The notes under the pieces are model-generated. The model searched no databases. It saw only the letters and a program-made list of their open reading frames with translations, and was not told the DNA's origin. DNA of 64,000 nt from an uncultured Blautia sp. GTDB lineage: Bacteria > Bacillota > Clostridia > Lachnospirales > Lachnospiraceae. The stretch lies in contig CATXEA010000005.1 of the NCBI GenBank assembly GCA_958367245.1, positions 55,713 to 119,712 of the forward strand, in the 5' to 3' direction. Positions 8,549 to 17,101 of the stretch are shown piece by piece. The position numbers and the translations under genes are program-made. The stretch's first letter is position 1; each line of letters opens with the position of its first letter.

Positions 8549-8601
8549 TCGGAAGGAAAAAGATCCGGAGCGGAAGAATTTAACCAAAAAGGAGAAAAAA
8601 C

Positions 8602-9342
8602 ATGAGCGTTATTTCAATGAAACAGCTTTTAGAAGCAGGTGTACATTTCGGACATCAGACAAGAAGATGGAACCCTAAAATGGCTCCATACATCTACACA
8701 GAGAGAAACGGTATCTACATCATCGACTTACAGCAGTCTGTAGGTATGGTTGACGATGCATACAATGCAATCGCTGATATCGTAGCAAACGGCGGAAACA
8801 TCTTATTCGTTGGTACTAAGAAACAGGCTCAGGACGCTATCAAAACTGAGGCAGAGCGCTGCGGACAGTTCTATGTAAACGAGAGATGGTTAGGCGGTAT
8901 GCTTACAAACTTCAAAACTATCCAGAGCCGTATTGCAAGACTGAAACAGATCGAAGCTATGGAAGCTGACGGAACATTTGACGTTCTTCCTAAAAAAGAA
9001 GTTATCGAATTAAGAAAAGAACTTACTAAGTTACAGAAAAACTTAGGCGGTATCAAAGAAATGAAGAGAATCCCGGACGCAATCTTCATCGTAGACCCGA
9101 AAAAAGAAAGAATCTGCGTACAGGAAGCTCATACTTTAGGTATTCCGTTAATTGGTATCTGTGATACAAACTGTGACCCAGAAGAACTGGATTACGTAAT
9201 CCCAGGTAACGATGACGCTATCCGTGCAGTTAAATTAATCGTTTCCAAAATGGCAGACGCTGTTATCGAAGCAAACCAGGGAACAGCTAATGTTGATGGT
9301 GAGATCGAAGCAGAATCTGAAGAGTTCACAGAAGAGGCATAA
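8602..9342 (+). CDS. rpsB: 30S ribosomal protein S2
   Basis: This 246-residue protein starts MSVISMKQLLEAGVHFGHQT, which continues into RRWNPKMAPYIY: the highly conserved N-terminus of bacterial S2. Further conserved segments are GTKKQAQ, NERWLGGMLTNF and DTNCDPE. It has an acidic C-terminal tail. It is part of the small ribosomal subunit. Codon use is strongly biased (for example TTA leucine and AAA lysine), unlike the genes around it, as expected for a very highly expressed gene. Elongation factor Ts follows, which is the usual gene order. AAAAGGAG precedes the ATG. Confidence 0.98.
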   Translation: MSVISMKQLLEAGVHFGHQTRRWNPKMAPYIYTERNGIYIIDLQQSVGMVDDAYNAIADIVANGGNILFVGTKKQAQDAIKTEAERCGQFYVNERWLGGMLTNFKTIQSRIARLKQIEAMEADGTFDVLPKKEVIELRKELTKLQKNLGGIKEMKRIPDAIFIVDPKKERICVQEAHTLGIPLIGICDTNCDPEELDYVIPGNDDAIRAVKLIVSKMADAVIEANQGTANVDGEIEAESEEFTEEA

Positions 9343-9399
9343 TTATTGCATGTGCAATAACTAAAGTAACAAGAGGAAATTCTATATGGATTTCCTCTT
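9343..9399 (+). other. Two tandem hairpins between rpsB and tsf
   Basis: TTATTGCA and TGCAATAA (9343-9350 with 9353-9360) form one inverted repeat. AAGAGGAAAT and ATTTCCTCTT (9371-9380 with 9390-9399) form a second perfect 10-bp stem. Neither is followed by a T run, so they look like mRNA processing or stability elements, or a mild attenuator, not a full terminator. Confidence 0.6.
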
Positions 9400-9426
9400 A
9401 CTATTAAAAACCAGGAGGAAAATAAA

Positions 9427-10365
9427 ATGGCTATCACAGCAGCACAGGTAAAAGAATTAAGAGAATTAACCGGCGCCGGAATGATGGATTGTAAGAAAGC
9501 TCTTACACAGACAGACGGTGATATGGATAAAGCAGTAGAATTCCTTCGCGAAAAAGGTCTTGCTACAGCACAGAAAAAAGCAAGCCGTATTGCAGCAGAA
9601 GGTCTTTGCGAGACATTAGTTTCCGAAGATGGCAAAAAAGCAGTAGTTGTTGAGGTTAACTCCGAGACAGACTTCGTTGCTAAAAACGAGAAATTCCAGA
9701 ACTATGTTGCAGAGGTTGCAGCACAGGCTCTCAATACAACAGCTACAGATGTTGAAGCTTTCCTTGCTGAGACATGGGCTAACGATACAACTAAGACTGT
9801 AAATGAAGCGCTTGCAGCTCAGATCGCAGTTATCGGTGAGAACATGAACATCAGAAGATTCGCTCAGGTTTCTGAGGAGAACGGTTTCGTTGCTTCTTAC
9901 AAACATATGGGCGGTAAAATCTGCGTTCTCGTTGACGTAGAAACAGATGTTGTTAACGACGCTGTTAAAGAAATGGCTAGAAACCTTGCAATGCAGATTG
10001 CAGCTATGAACCCACGTTACACAAGCAACGCTGAGGTTAGCGCTGACTACATCGCACATGAGAAAGAAATCCTTCTTGCTCAGATCATGAACGATCCTAA
10101 AGAATCCCAGAAACCGGAGAAGGTTATCCAGGGTATGATCATGGGACGTATCAACAAAGAAATGAAAGAAATCTGCCTTCTTGACCAGGTATACGTAAAA
10201 GCTGAAGACGGAAAACAGTCTGTAGCTAAATACGTTGAAGAAGTTGCTAAAGCAAACGGCGCTAAGATCACAATCAAACGCTTCGTTCGTTACGAGACAG
10301 GCGATGGTCTTGAGAAGAAAAATGAAGACTTCGCAGCAGAAGTTGCTGCTCAGATGGGCAAGTAA
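9427..10365 (+). CDS. tsf: Translation elongation factor Ts
   Basis: This 312-residue guanine-nucleotide exchange factor for EF-Tu begins MAITAAQVKELRELTGAGM, continuing MDCKKAL: the diagnostic N-terminal domain of EF-Ts. It has the conserved NSETDFVAKNE segment near residue 80 and a C-terminal dimerisation domain ending in RFVRYETGDGLEKK. It is cytoplasmic. It shares with rpsB both the highly expressed codon pattern and the promoter, and ends at a long hairpin terminator. AGGAGG precedes ATG 9427. Confidence 0.98.
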   Translation: MAITAAQVKELRELTGAGMMDCKKALTQTDGDMDKAVEFLREKGLATAQKKASRIAAEGLCETLVSEDGKKAVVVEVNSETDFVAKNEKFQNYVAEVAAQALNTTATDVEAFLAETWANDTTKTVNEALAAQIAVIGENMNIRRFAQVSEENGFVASYKHMGGKICVLVDVETDVVNDAVKEMARNLAMQIAAMNPRYTSNAEVSADYIAHEKEILLAQIMNDPKESQKPEKVIQGMIMGRINKEMKEICLLDQVYVKAEDGKQSVAKYVEEVAKANGAKITIKRFVRYETGDGLEKKNEDFAAEVAAQMGK

Positions 10366-10386
10366 TATTTTTATGAAAAATTTATG

Positions 10387-10455
10387 AAAAGCTCTGAAAT
10401 ACTGGAAATACGGGAAGAAATTCCCGGAAAAGCCGGTATTTCAGGGCTTTTTTCG
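10387..10455 (+). terminator. Terminator of the rpsB-tsf operon
   Basis: A long imperfect hairpin: the AAAGCTCTGAAATAC arm (about 10387-10402) pairs with GTATTTCAGGGCTTT (10436-10450), an inner CGGGAA/TTCCCG stem sits at its tip, and a T run follows. Confidence 0.85.
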
Positions 10456-10494
10456 TATCTCATTTTTCTCTTGCTGATAATCTTTAAAGTAGTA

Positions 10495-11421
10495 TCATAC
10501 GGGGCGTTTTTCTGTGTGAGTAGTTTCTCTTTTTCTGCTTTTAGTATCCTTATTCAGAGATTTTGAAAAAATATAATATTCGATTGCGCTAGTAGGACAA
10601 ACATTTTTGCATTTTCCGCATCGGATACATTCTAAGCTGTTAGCGTCCTTTACCGGATTACAGCCCATTTTGCAGACCTTTGCACAAGTGCCGCAGTTGA
10701 CACATTTTTCCGAATCTATACGGTAGCGCAGAACGGAAACCGGATTAAACAGGGAATAAATTGCTCCTAAAGGACATATGTACTTGCAGAATGGTCGGTA
10801 TATCAAAATCGAAACCAGAATGGTTACAATTAAAATGACATTTTTCCAGGCATACAGCCATCCTACAGTGGCCCGCATGGCATCATTTAGCAGTACCAGA
10901 GGAATTCCACCTTCCAGAGTTCCGACCGGACAAATCAGCTTACAGAACCAGGGATAACCCTGACCGATTATATCGGTGATATATAGCGGCAAAAGAATGA
11001 CAAATACCAGAAGAATACCGTATTTTAGCCAGCGCAGCTGGCGGTCCCCTTTGAAGGTATGAATTTTCATCTTAGAGGGAAGTGGAATTTTGTTTAACAA
11101 ATCCTGAATCAAACCAAACGGACACAGCCAGCCACATACAAAGCGCCCCATAATCGTGCCGACCAGAATCATAAATCCGGCAACATAAAAGGCGAACTTA
11201 TACTCGTAGCTGCCGATAGTAGCCTGTAAAGCCCCTATAGGGCAGGCAGCTACAGCTCCAGGGCAGGAATAACAGTTCATGCCCGGCACACAGATATTTT
11301 TTATCTTTCCCTGATATATTTTTCCACGGATAAATCCAATGAGATAACTATTTGTGATAACCGCCCATAAAACCTGAAAAAAATGGCGGAATCGTTCTGA
11401 TTTTTTTGTTCTACTATCCAA
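10495..11421 (-). CDS. NapH-like membrane 4Fe-4S ferredoxin
   Basis: This is a 308-residue integral membrane iron-sulfur protein. About four to five hydrophobic spans alternate with cysteine motifs: CYSCPG...CPIG, CGWLCPFG, CKLICPVG and CKYICPLG. At the C-terminus two ferredoxin-type clusters appear, CVNCGTCAKVC and CIRCGKCKNVCP. The CxxxCP membrane motifs mark the NapH/YccM family, which moves electrons across or along the membrane. The start is TTG at 11421, overlapping the stop of the CXXC microprotein gene. Its neighbours are thiol proteins (the CXXC protein and a TlpA-like lipoprotein), so a role in supplying electrons to extracytoplasmic thiols is a reasonable inference. It is the last gene of the minus-strand cassette. 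Confidence 0.85.
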   Translation of the reverse strand: MDSRTKKSERFRHFFQVLWAVITNSYLIGFIRGKIYQGKIKNICVPGMNCYSCPGAVAACPIGALQATIGSYEYKFAFYVAGFMILVGTIMGRFVCGWLCPFGLIQDLLNKIPLPSKMKIHTFKGDRQLRWLKYGILLVFVILLPLYITDIIGQGYPWFCKLICPVGTLEGGIPLVLLNDAMRATVGWLYAWKNVILIVTILVSILIYRPFCKYICPLGAIYSLFNPVSVLRYRIDSEKCVNCGTCAKVCKMGCNPVKDANSLECIRCGKCKNVCPTSAIEYYIFSKSLNKDTKSRKRETTHTEKRPV

Positions 11422-11569
11422 TTCCTATACACTCCAAACAAATATTAATAGCTTTTGCCATAACAATAGCGTGTTCCTTCCGCCAGATACCAATGGCCAG
11501 AAATGCGATGCCGATGGTTAGGAGTAAGATCGTAATTCCGGTGGAACGAAAGGTGACTTTTCGGTTCAT
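11414..11569 (-). CDS. 51-aa membrane microprotein with CXXC motif (CD1871A-like)
   Basis: This is a short gene. Translation from ATG 11569, with GGAGGA upstream, gives MNRKVTFRSTG, a single hydrophobic segment (ITILLLTIGIAFLAIGIW), a basic patch, and a C-terminal ICLECIGIG. One membrane span followed by CxxC matches the small proteins named after C. difficile CD1871A, as I remember that family. The two cysteines could be a redox-active pair or a metal site. Its stop overlaps the TTG start of the NapH-like gene and it follows two ABC genes, so it is embedded in the cassette. No function is established. Confidence 0.75.
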   Translation of the reverse strand: MNRKVTFRSTGITILLLTIGIAFLAIGIWRKEHAIVMAKAINICLECIGIG

Positions 11570-11590
11570 ATAGTTCCTCCTTAAAGATAT

Positions 11591-13387
11591 TTACTGTCTC
11601 AGCGCTTTGGCTGGATCTGTTTTTAGTAATTTTGCGTTGGAGCATGCGGTTATAAACCATACAAGAAGAACTGTGCCGCAGATGCTCAGTGCAAATTGAG
11701 GGATGGTGATATGAATGGGTAAAATACCTGACAGCGCAGTGAGCATGAGAGCAATCAATGCGGTAGTCAGTGCAGAAAGAGCCGACAACAGAAGACTTTC
11801 TTCAAGGAGCATCTTTTGAATCTGTGATTGATGGTATCCAAGTGCCATGAAAAGTCCGATTTCACGAGCTCGCATCTGCGCTGTTTTCTTGAGAAGCATC
11901 CCACAAAGGGTAAGTGAAATTGTTACAATAAATACAGAAACAACGATGAACAGTGTTTGTAACTGTGCAAAGGTTTCTTTTAGGCTGTCCACCTGTCTGG
12001 AAGAAGTGACAGGGGTAATTCCTTGCTTTAACAACTGTGCTTCAACCTCTGAAACCTCATCGAAACCTCTGACCTGATAGGTTACCGATACAGGAGGAGT
12101 TTTTTCTTGTAAGGAAGCGTAAAGTTCCTGTTCCGTTTCTGAATCCAGATAGTAATCATCAAAGCTTCCGCTATAAATGCCGCTGATTCGAAGCTTCTTT
12201 GTAAAATTACTACAAGTGAAGGTTACTTCTTTACCAATAAGAGTGCGAATATCATGAGCAAACTGTTTGGCAAGGGATGGAGTGATGGCGATCTCTTCAT
12301 TCACAGGCATGATGCCAACATTCATAGATTCGGTAGAAATGCTGCCGAACTGTTTGGTCGGAATTGAAAGCTTTTTTCCCTCGAATTCAATGTTGCATTC
12401 CGGAACCATATACTGTGCAAAACACTGCTGAACATGTATAGACTGTCTAAGCAGAGAAAGCAACTGCTCTGACTCATCGCTATTCTCCAGTGAAATTTGT
12501 CCCCAGGAAAAAGCGGTATTTTTTTCCTTGAAAGTATTTATTTTTTCTTCTATTACATTTTGTGAAGAAAATGACATTAGTACCGCACATACTGCTATAG
12601 TTACCGCAAGGGAAATTCCCAAAAAGCGTTTGAAATACACCTGAAAATTATGCAAGGCTATCTTCCCCATGGAAAAGGGGATTTCAGGAAGTTTTTCTGG
12701 TTGCTTAGAAACTGCAATGGGCTGATTCCCGGACTCTTTCAACACTCTGCATTTGCCTTCTTCTATGGTAATAACTTCATCGGCATAATCACAGATTTTG
12801 CGGTCATGAGTAATGATTAAGACCGGGCGTTTTTTTGCGATTTCCGAAAAAATTGCCATAATTTCATCCGCTGTCTTTCGGTCGAGAGCGCCGGTGGGTT
12901 CGTCTGCTAAAACCAGTTCCGGATTTCCTGCCAATGCCCTGATAATAGCTACGCGCTGTTTTTGTCCGCCGGACAGGTTCTCTATTTTCTCGTTTGCTTT
13001 TTCCTCAAGATTGAGTCGATGCAGCATTGCAAGCGCCCATTCTCTGTTTTTTTCTTTATCCTTATCCACCAGTTCTGCAGCTAAAAGGATATTTTCTAAT
13101 ACGGTATATCCTGTGAGAAGGTGATATTCCTGAAATACAAAACCGATGGTGTTCCTGCGATACTCGCAAAGAGCATCTTTTGACAGTTTAGAGAGCTCTT
13201 GACCGTTCACCATGATTTTTCCTTTGTACTCTTGGTCAAACCCTGCGAGAAGGTTGAGCAGAGTGCTTTTTCCGGATCCGGACGCCCCCAAAAGGCAGGT
13301 GATGCCGTGATTTCCAAACGTGTGCGAAAAACCATCCAGCACAATTTGATTGCCATATTTTTTAGAAATATTATTCAGCTTAATCAT
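11591..13387 (-). CDS. ABC transporter, fused ATPase and FtsX/MacB-type permease (second of pair)
   Basis: This 598-residue protein has its ATPase domain first (residues about 1-220: Walker A GASGSGKST, signature LSGGQKQRV, Walker B LVLADEPTGALD, H-loop THD). A membrane span follows near residue 250, then an extracytoplasmic region of roughly 200 residues, then three C-terminal spans. This is MacB-like topology but without a periplasmic partner. Its start codon overlaps the stop of the first ABC gene by four bases (13384-13387), so the two are probably made together and form a heterodimer. Substrate unknown; the cassette context suggests envelope defence or cysteine/redox export. Confidence 0.88.
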   Translation of the reverse strand: MIKLNNISKKYGNQIVLDGFSHTFGNHGITCLLGASGSGKSTLLNLLAGFDQEYKGKIMVNGQELSKLSKDALCEYRRNTIGFVFQEYHLLTGYTVLENILLAAELVDKDKEKNREWALAMLHRLNLEEKANEKIENLSGGQKQRVAIIRALAGNPELVLADEPTGALDRKTADEIMAIFSEIAKKRPVLIITHDRKICDYADEVITIEEGKCRVLKESGNQPIAVSKQPEKLPEIPFSMGKIALHNFQVYFKRFLGISLAVTIAVCAVLMSFSSQNVIEEKINTFKEKNTAFSWGQISLENSDESEQLLSLLRQSIHVQQCFAQYMVPECNIEFEGKKLSIPTKQFGSISTESMNVGIMPVNEEIAITPSLAKQFAHDIRTLIGKEVTFTCSNFTKKLRISGIYSGSFDDYYLDSETEQELYASLQEKTPPVSVTYQVRGFDEVSEVEAQLLKQGITPVTSSRQVDSLKETFAQLQTLFIVVSVFIVTISLTLCGMLLKKTAQMRAREIGLFMALGYHQSQIQKMLLEESLLLSALSALTTALIALMLTALSGILPIHITIPQFALSICGTVLLVWFITACSNAKLLKTDPAKALRQ

Positions 13388-15285
13388 CCGCGCACTCCTG
13401 TCTTTAAAACAGTCAAAGGATTAACAAGAGCAGAAATAAGGCAGGTCTCAGCCAAACAACCGACAGATACACCAAAACTAAGCGCAAATCCCAACCATGC
13501 CTGTACACCAAGCAGCAAAGCTGCAATCACACTCAAGAGTCCGGTAAGCAGGAACATTCCAGTGTATTCTGCCAGTGTCAGCAAGGCAATGTCAGTTTTT
13601 GTATAGCCGCAGAGACGATAGACGGCATATTCCTTCCTGCGCATGAGGCTGCAGACCAGGCAGACAGAAAGTGCAGCCAGTACGGAAAGTATGGCAATCA
13701 AAACATGGGAAACACCTGTCTGTACCAGTGTAGTTCCCTTTAATCCCACGATATCACGAATTAGCTCAATATGTCCCAGAGGAACAATCCCTTTCGCCAT
13801 TAATTCATCATAGAGTTCCAAAAAATGCTCGGGAGAATCAGCACGTATAGTAAAACTAAAACTGGGATCTTCTTTTTTTGCCTGAGCATAAATATCTTCC
13901 ATAACAGCCAGCGATGGAAACAGGGAATCCTCATGCTCAAATCGTTCAACCTTGTCTTCGAATTCAATGCCATAAGAGGTATCTGCTACGCCGGAAACAG
14001 TAGCAGTAAAGGAAACAGGCATTGCAACCGGTTCGCCGCTGTCCCAGTTATAGACCGAACCGATAAAGGAAAGATTTTTTCCAAGAATCTCTTCATTGGT
14101 ATAACCCATTTTTTTTACTAAAATTTGAGGCAGAACGATTTCTTTTTTACTGTTATCGGCGATGTGTCCGGCAACCATCTCATTGTAGTTGGGAGATTGT
14201 CCACTTTGCTCAATAATATAGTCTTTACCATCTGCGGTAACAACCATATCATTCAACGGTGCGTCCATAATGATTGCTTCAATACGGCTGTCATTTTTGT
14301 ATTCTTCTAAAAGTCCGCTGATATCCTGTTCTACGCTTTGCGGAACATCAGGATTTTCGCTTCCTACTTCCCCTCCGCTTGTGAACGAAGGAACAAGAAG
14401 AAGATTTAGAACAGAGTTTCCTTGTTTTTTTAAAAGTTCTTGAAACGCTTTATTGCTGCTTCCATTTAGCATATCACTAAAGTTCACGACCAGGCAGGAT
14501 GCGGCGATCGTCATTGCAAGAACAATAGAAAGAAGTTTTCCCATCTGACGTCTGGCTGACACTCCTGAAATCCGTAAAGCTGAGCTTAGTGTCAGGCGTG
14601 AAGGCTCTGTTGAACGATTATGAGCTTTTGCGGTGCTATCTGCTTTGTCTGTTCTTGTCAGAATACCTTTATCCAACTCAAAAACAGAACATTCGCCCTG
14701 AATGAGAGAAGTGTCATGGGTCACAACAATAACTGTTCGTTCTTTGGCAATCAATGCCAACAGTTCTCCAATCTCATGTGCAGTTTTGGCGTCCAATGCA
14801 GCCGTAGGTTCATCGGCAATCAGTACAGTGGGGTTTTTCATCAGCTCTCTGGCAATGGCTACGCGTTGCTTCTGACCACCGGACAGAGAACGAACCTTCT
14901 GATCAGCCAGTTTCTCAATCCTTAGTTTCTTTAATATCATATTCAGGCGATTTTCACTGTCATTTGAATTCAGATAAGCCGGAACCAGAATATTTTCGCG
15001 GACAGTCAGTTCGTCAATCAGGTGGAAGTCCTGAGCAATGAAGCCGAGTTCCGTTGCATAAAGCTGTGCACGCTCCTGGTGTGTTAGTTCTTTCAGATTT
15101 CTGCCACGGTAAAATGCTGTGCCTTCATACTGCGTATCCATGGCAGAGAGTATACGCAGCAGCGTAGACTTTCCGCTGCCTGATGCACCAGTGATGTAGT
15201 TCATGCCTCCGGTGATGGAGAGCGATACATTACGAAGTGCTGTTTCTTTTTCAAAGACTTTGGTAATGTTTTTTAATTCAAACAT
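13384..15285 (-). CDS. ABC transporter, fused ATPase and FtsX/MacB-type permease (first of pair)
   Basis: This 633-residue protein has the same plan as its downstream partner. The N-terminal ATPase has Walker A GASGSGKST, signature LSGGQKQRVAIAREL and Walker B VLIADEPTAALD. A span near residue 245 leads into a large extracytoplasmic domain and C-terminal spans (LIAILSVLAALSVCLV and two more). It starts at ATG 15285, two bases after the TlpA-like gene stops. The ATPase domains of the two proteins are clearly related, while the extracytoplasmic domains differ. That fits a heterodimeric exporter or mechanotransmitter in which the external domain engages a partner, possibly the thiol lipoprotein. 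Confidence 0.88.
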   Translation of the reverse strand: MFELKNITKVFEKETALRNVSLSITGGMNYITGASGSGKSTLLRILSAMDTQYEGTAFYRGRNLKELTHQERAQLYATELGFIAQDFHLIDELTVRENILVPAYLNSNDSENRLNMILKKLRIEKLADQKVRSLSGGQKQRVAIARELMKNPTVLIADEPTAALDAKTAHEIGELLALIAKERTVIVVTHDTSLIQGECSVFELDKGILTRTDKADSTAKAHNRSTEPSRLTLSSALRISGVSARRQMGKLLSIVLAMTIAASCLVVNFSDMLNGSSNKAFQELLKKQGNSVLNLLLVPSFTSGGEVGSENPDVPQSVEQDISGLLEEYKNDSRIEAIIMDAPLNDMVVTADGKDYIIEQSGQSPNYNEMVAGHIADNSKKEIVLPQILVKKMGYTNEEILGKNLSFIGSVYNWDSGEPVAMPVSFTATVSGVADTSYGIEFEDKVERFEHEDSLFPSLAVMEDIYAQAKKEDPSFSFTIRADSPEHFLELYDELMAKGIVPLGHIELIRDIVGLKGTTLVQTGVSHVLIAILSVLAALSVCLVCSLMRRKEYAVYRLCGYTKTDIALLTLAEYTGMFLLTGLLSVIAALLLGVQAWLGFALSFGVSVGCLAETCLISALVNPLTVLKTGVRG

Positions 15286-15287
15286 AG

Positions 15288-15914
15288 TTATTCTTTATTC
15301 CCTTCCTTCGCATTTTTTTCAATCTCGTTCTTCATCGTCACGCGCCAGTGATTTTTTGGCATAGCGCCCACATAAGGCTCGCTGACCACATTTCCTTTCC
15401 TGTCTACAAAGAAACTCTCTGGGAATGCCTGAATACCTTTTAAACGGCCTTCTAGCAGTACACTGTCCGGGATTAAAGCAGGATATTCTGCCCCGGCTTT
15501 TTCAACGATTTCTTTTGCTTTCGTTAAGCTGGTATCATTAATCTCCTCTGTATTACCAACATCCATGCAGACACTGATGATGTTGAAGCGAACACCGTCG
15601 TCCTGAAATTCCTTCCTCAGTTCATTCAGGACAGGCATTTCCTCAATGCAGTAGCCGCAAGTGGTTGTCCATAGATTGACCATGGTCAAATCGTAATCTG
15701 CAAAAATATCTTTTGTAACGGTATTTCCCTCAAAATCCTTTGCGGAGAAATCGCCCAGAGGAACAGGAACAAACTCACTCTGTTCTGACGAGGAGGATTC
15801 CTGTCTTGCATCAGAATCGGTGACGGAAGTTCCTTTGTCTGTGTCAGATTTTCCGCAGGCAGACAGGCTGAGTGTCATGGCTAGTAACAAAAATGCTGAA
15901 ATTATTTTTTTCAT
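15288..15914 (-). CDS. TlpA/ResA-like thiol-disulfide oxidoreductase lipoprotein
   Basis: This 208-residue secreted lipoprotein has a signal peptide with lipobox LSAC (C20 as the lipid-anchored cysteine). A Ser/Glu-rich linker follows, then a thioredoxin fold with active site TTCGYC (C86, C89) after MVNLWTT. The cis-proline region is FPESFFVDRKG. Such proteins reduce or exchange disulfides outside the membrane. It is the first gene after its own promoter (15958-15991), which has the same box as the promoter of the response regulator. Downstream are two ABC proteins, a CXXC microprotein and a NapH-like Fe-S protein that could supply electrons to it (inference). Confidence 0.9.
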   Translation of the reverse strand: MKKIISAFLLLAMTLSLSACGKSDTDKGTSVTDSDARQESSSSEQSEFVPVPLGDFSAKDFEGNTVTKDIFADYDLTMVNLWTTTCGYCIEEMPVLNELRKEFQDDGVRFNIISVCMDVGNTEEINDTSLTKAKEIVEKAGAEYPALIPDSVLLEGRLKGIQAFPESFFVDRKGNVVSEPYVGAMPKNHWRVTMKNEIEKNAKEGNKE

Positions 15915-15957
15915 GTTAAGTACAGTCCTTTCTTTGTTGTGGTGTAATTACATGAGG

Positions 15958-15991
15958 AGTATAACACAGGGGATATTAAATCCATATAAAG
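15958..15991 (-). promoter_or_regulatory. Promoter and response-regulator box of the TlpA-ABC cassette
   Basis: On the minus strand, CTTTATA-TGG-ATTTAATA (15974-15991) lies exactly 10 bases upstream of TATACT (15958-15963). The same box at the same distance from TATACT precedes the response-regulator gene (17800-17833), with 15 of 18 positions identical. The TTTA half-sites look like a tandem site for the OmpR-type regulator. Confidence 0.75.
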
Positions 15992-16003
15992 AAGACGCCG
16001 GAA

Positions 16004-17101
16004 TTAACGATTGAATCTTACGGTAAATATACTGCCTTTTGGTTTATTATTATCTACACAGATAGAACCTCCGTGTTTTTCAATGATGCTTTTTACAATA
16101 GGCAGTCCAAGGCCGCTTCCACCCAGTTCCCGGCTGCGGGACTTGTCTACGCAGAAAAATGTATCAAAAATATAAGGTTTCGCATCATCTGGAATTCCAA
16201 CACCGGTGTCAGCCACAGTTACCTTGTCATCGGACACATGGATGGAAATGGAACCTCCATCTACATTGTAGCGAATCGCATTGGAAATCAGATTATAAAA
16301 TGCCCGCTGTAGGAGACTGTCATCACCGGAGACGGTTCCTTCTCCGGTGATGTTGATTTCAATTTGTCTGGCGGCTGCATACTCCTCCAGCTCAAAGACA
16401 ATCTCTTCCAGTAAGGATTTCAATTCTACATTTCTATTTTTATTAATTTTCTGTTCATTGGTAAATGTGAGTAAATCCTTTACCAGATGAGACAGTCGAT
16501 CTGTGCTTTCACCAATACTTTGCAGTAAAGCGTTATATTCCTCCATCTTGCGATCTGGTCGCATTTGAAATACGTCCAATTGTGTTTGGATGGCAGCAAG
16601 AGGAGTACGTAGTTCATGAGCTGCATTGGCAGAAAAATTTTTTTGTACCTGATAAGAATGATTGAGTTTCTCGGTCATATCCTGAAATGCCTGAGCTAGT
16701 CGGGAAACTTCATCTTTTGTTTCAGGTATTTCGATACCTTGGTTCAGGTTATGGATGGTAATGTGCTGAACCCGTTCGGTGAGATCTTCCAGTGGTTTGA
16801 GCGTCTTAGCTGCAAATATATAGGTAAAAACAGAGCCAAGAGCAATAATGCATAGCATAACAACTACGGTTGTTCCTTGAAATTGCCCGATTGCTTCAGG
16901 CTCTACGGTAGAGGATTCATTCAATAAAACCGCCGGCATATCCCCGTCAATGGACATTGCCGGTGTGGTGACAGTAGCTTGAACCAATTTGTTAGCTGAG
17001 AAAATAGCAGACATAGTCAACACGGCACACATAATGGTAAAAATGCATACCGAGACAGCGGTTAATTTCAGTTTTAATGGGACTATTTTTTTCATTTTCA
17101 A
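16004..17101 (-). CDS. Sensor histidine kinase
   Basis: This 365-residue membrane kinase has a first span at about residues 11-35, a short extracytoplasmic loop of about 40 residues, a second span at about 78-97, and a HAMP linker. The dimerisation/phosphoacceptor helix has H162 in AAHELRTPL, and the ATPase domain shows the N box (NLISNAIRYN), G1 (VADTGVGIP) and G2 (GGSGLGLPIV). The extracytoplasmic loop has no cysteine, so it does not itself look like a thiol sensor. It overlaps the response-regulator gene by four bases and ends 13 bases before the upstream end of the TlpA promoter box. It probably controls the TlpA-ABC-NapH genes with its partner. Confidence 0.92.
   Translation of the reverse strand: MKMKKIVPLKLKLTAVSVCIFTIMCAVLTMSAIFSANKLVQATVTTPAMSIDGDMPAVLLNESSTVEPEAIGQFQGTTVVVMLCIIALGSVFTYIFAAKTLKPLEDLTERVQHITIHNLNQGIEIPETKDEVSRLAQAFQDMTEKLNHSYQVQKNFSANAAHELRTPLAAIQTQLDVFQMRPDRKMEEYNALLQSIGESTDRLSHLVKDLLTFTNEQKINKNRNVELKSLLEEIVFELEEYAAARQIEINITGEGTVSGDDSLLQRAFYNLISNAIRYNVDGGSISIHVSDDKVTVADTGVGIPDDAKPYIFDTFFCVDKSRSRELGGSGLGLPIVKSIIEKHGGSICVDNNKPKGSIFTVRFNR

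Noticed and set aside
10384..10566. 60-residue open frame after tsf
   Set aside because: It lies across the tsf terminator hairpin, has no ribosome-binding site and overlaps the end of the minus-strand NapH-like gene.
12813..13124. Long plus-strand open frames opposite the ABC genes (also 13199-13606 and 13825-14121)
   Set aside because: They mirror the minus-strand ABC genes, have no ribosome-binding site and encode no recognisable domain.
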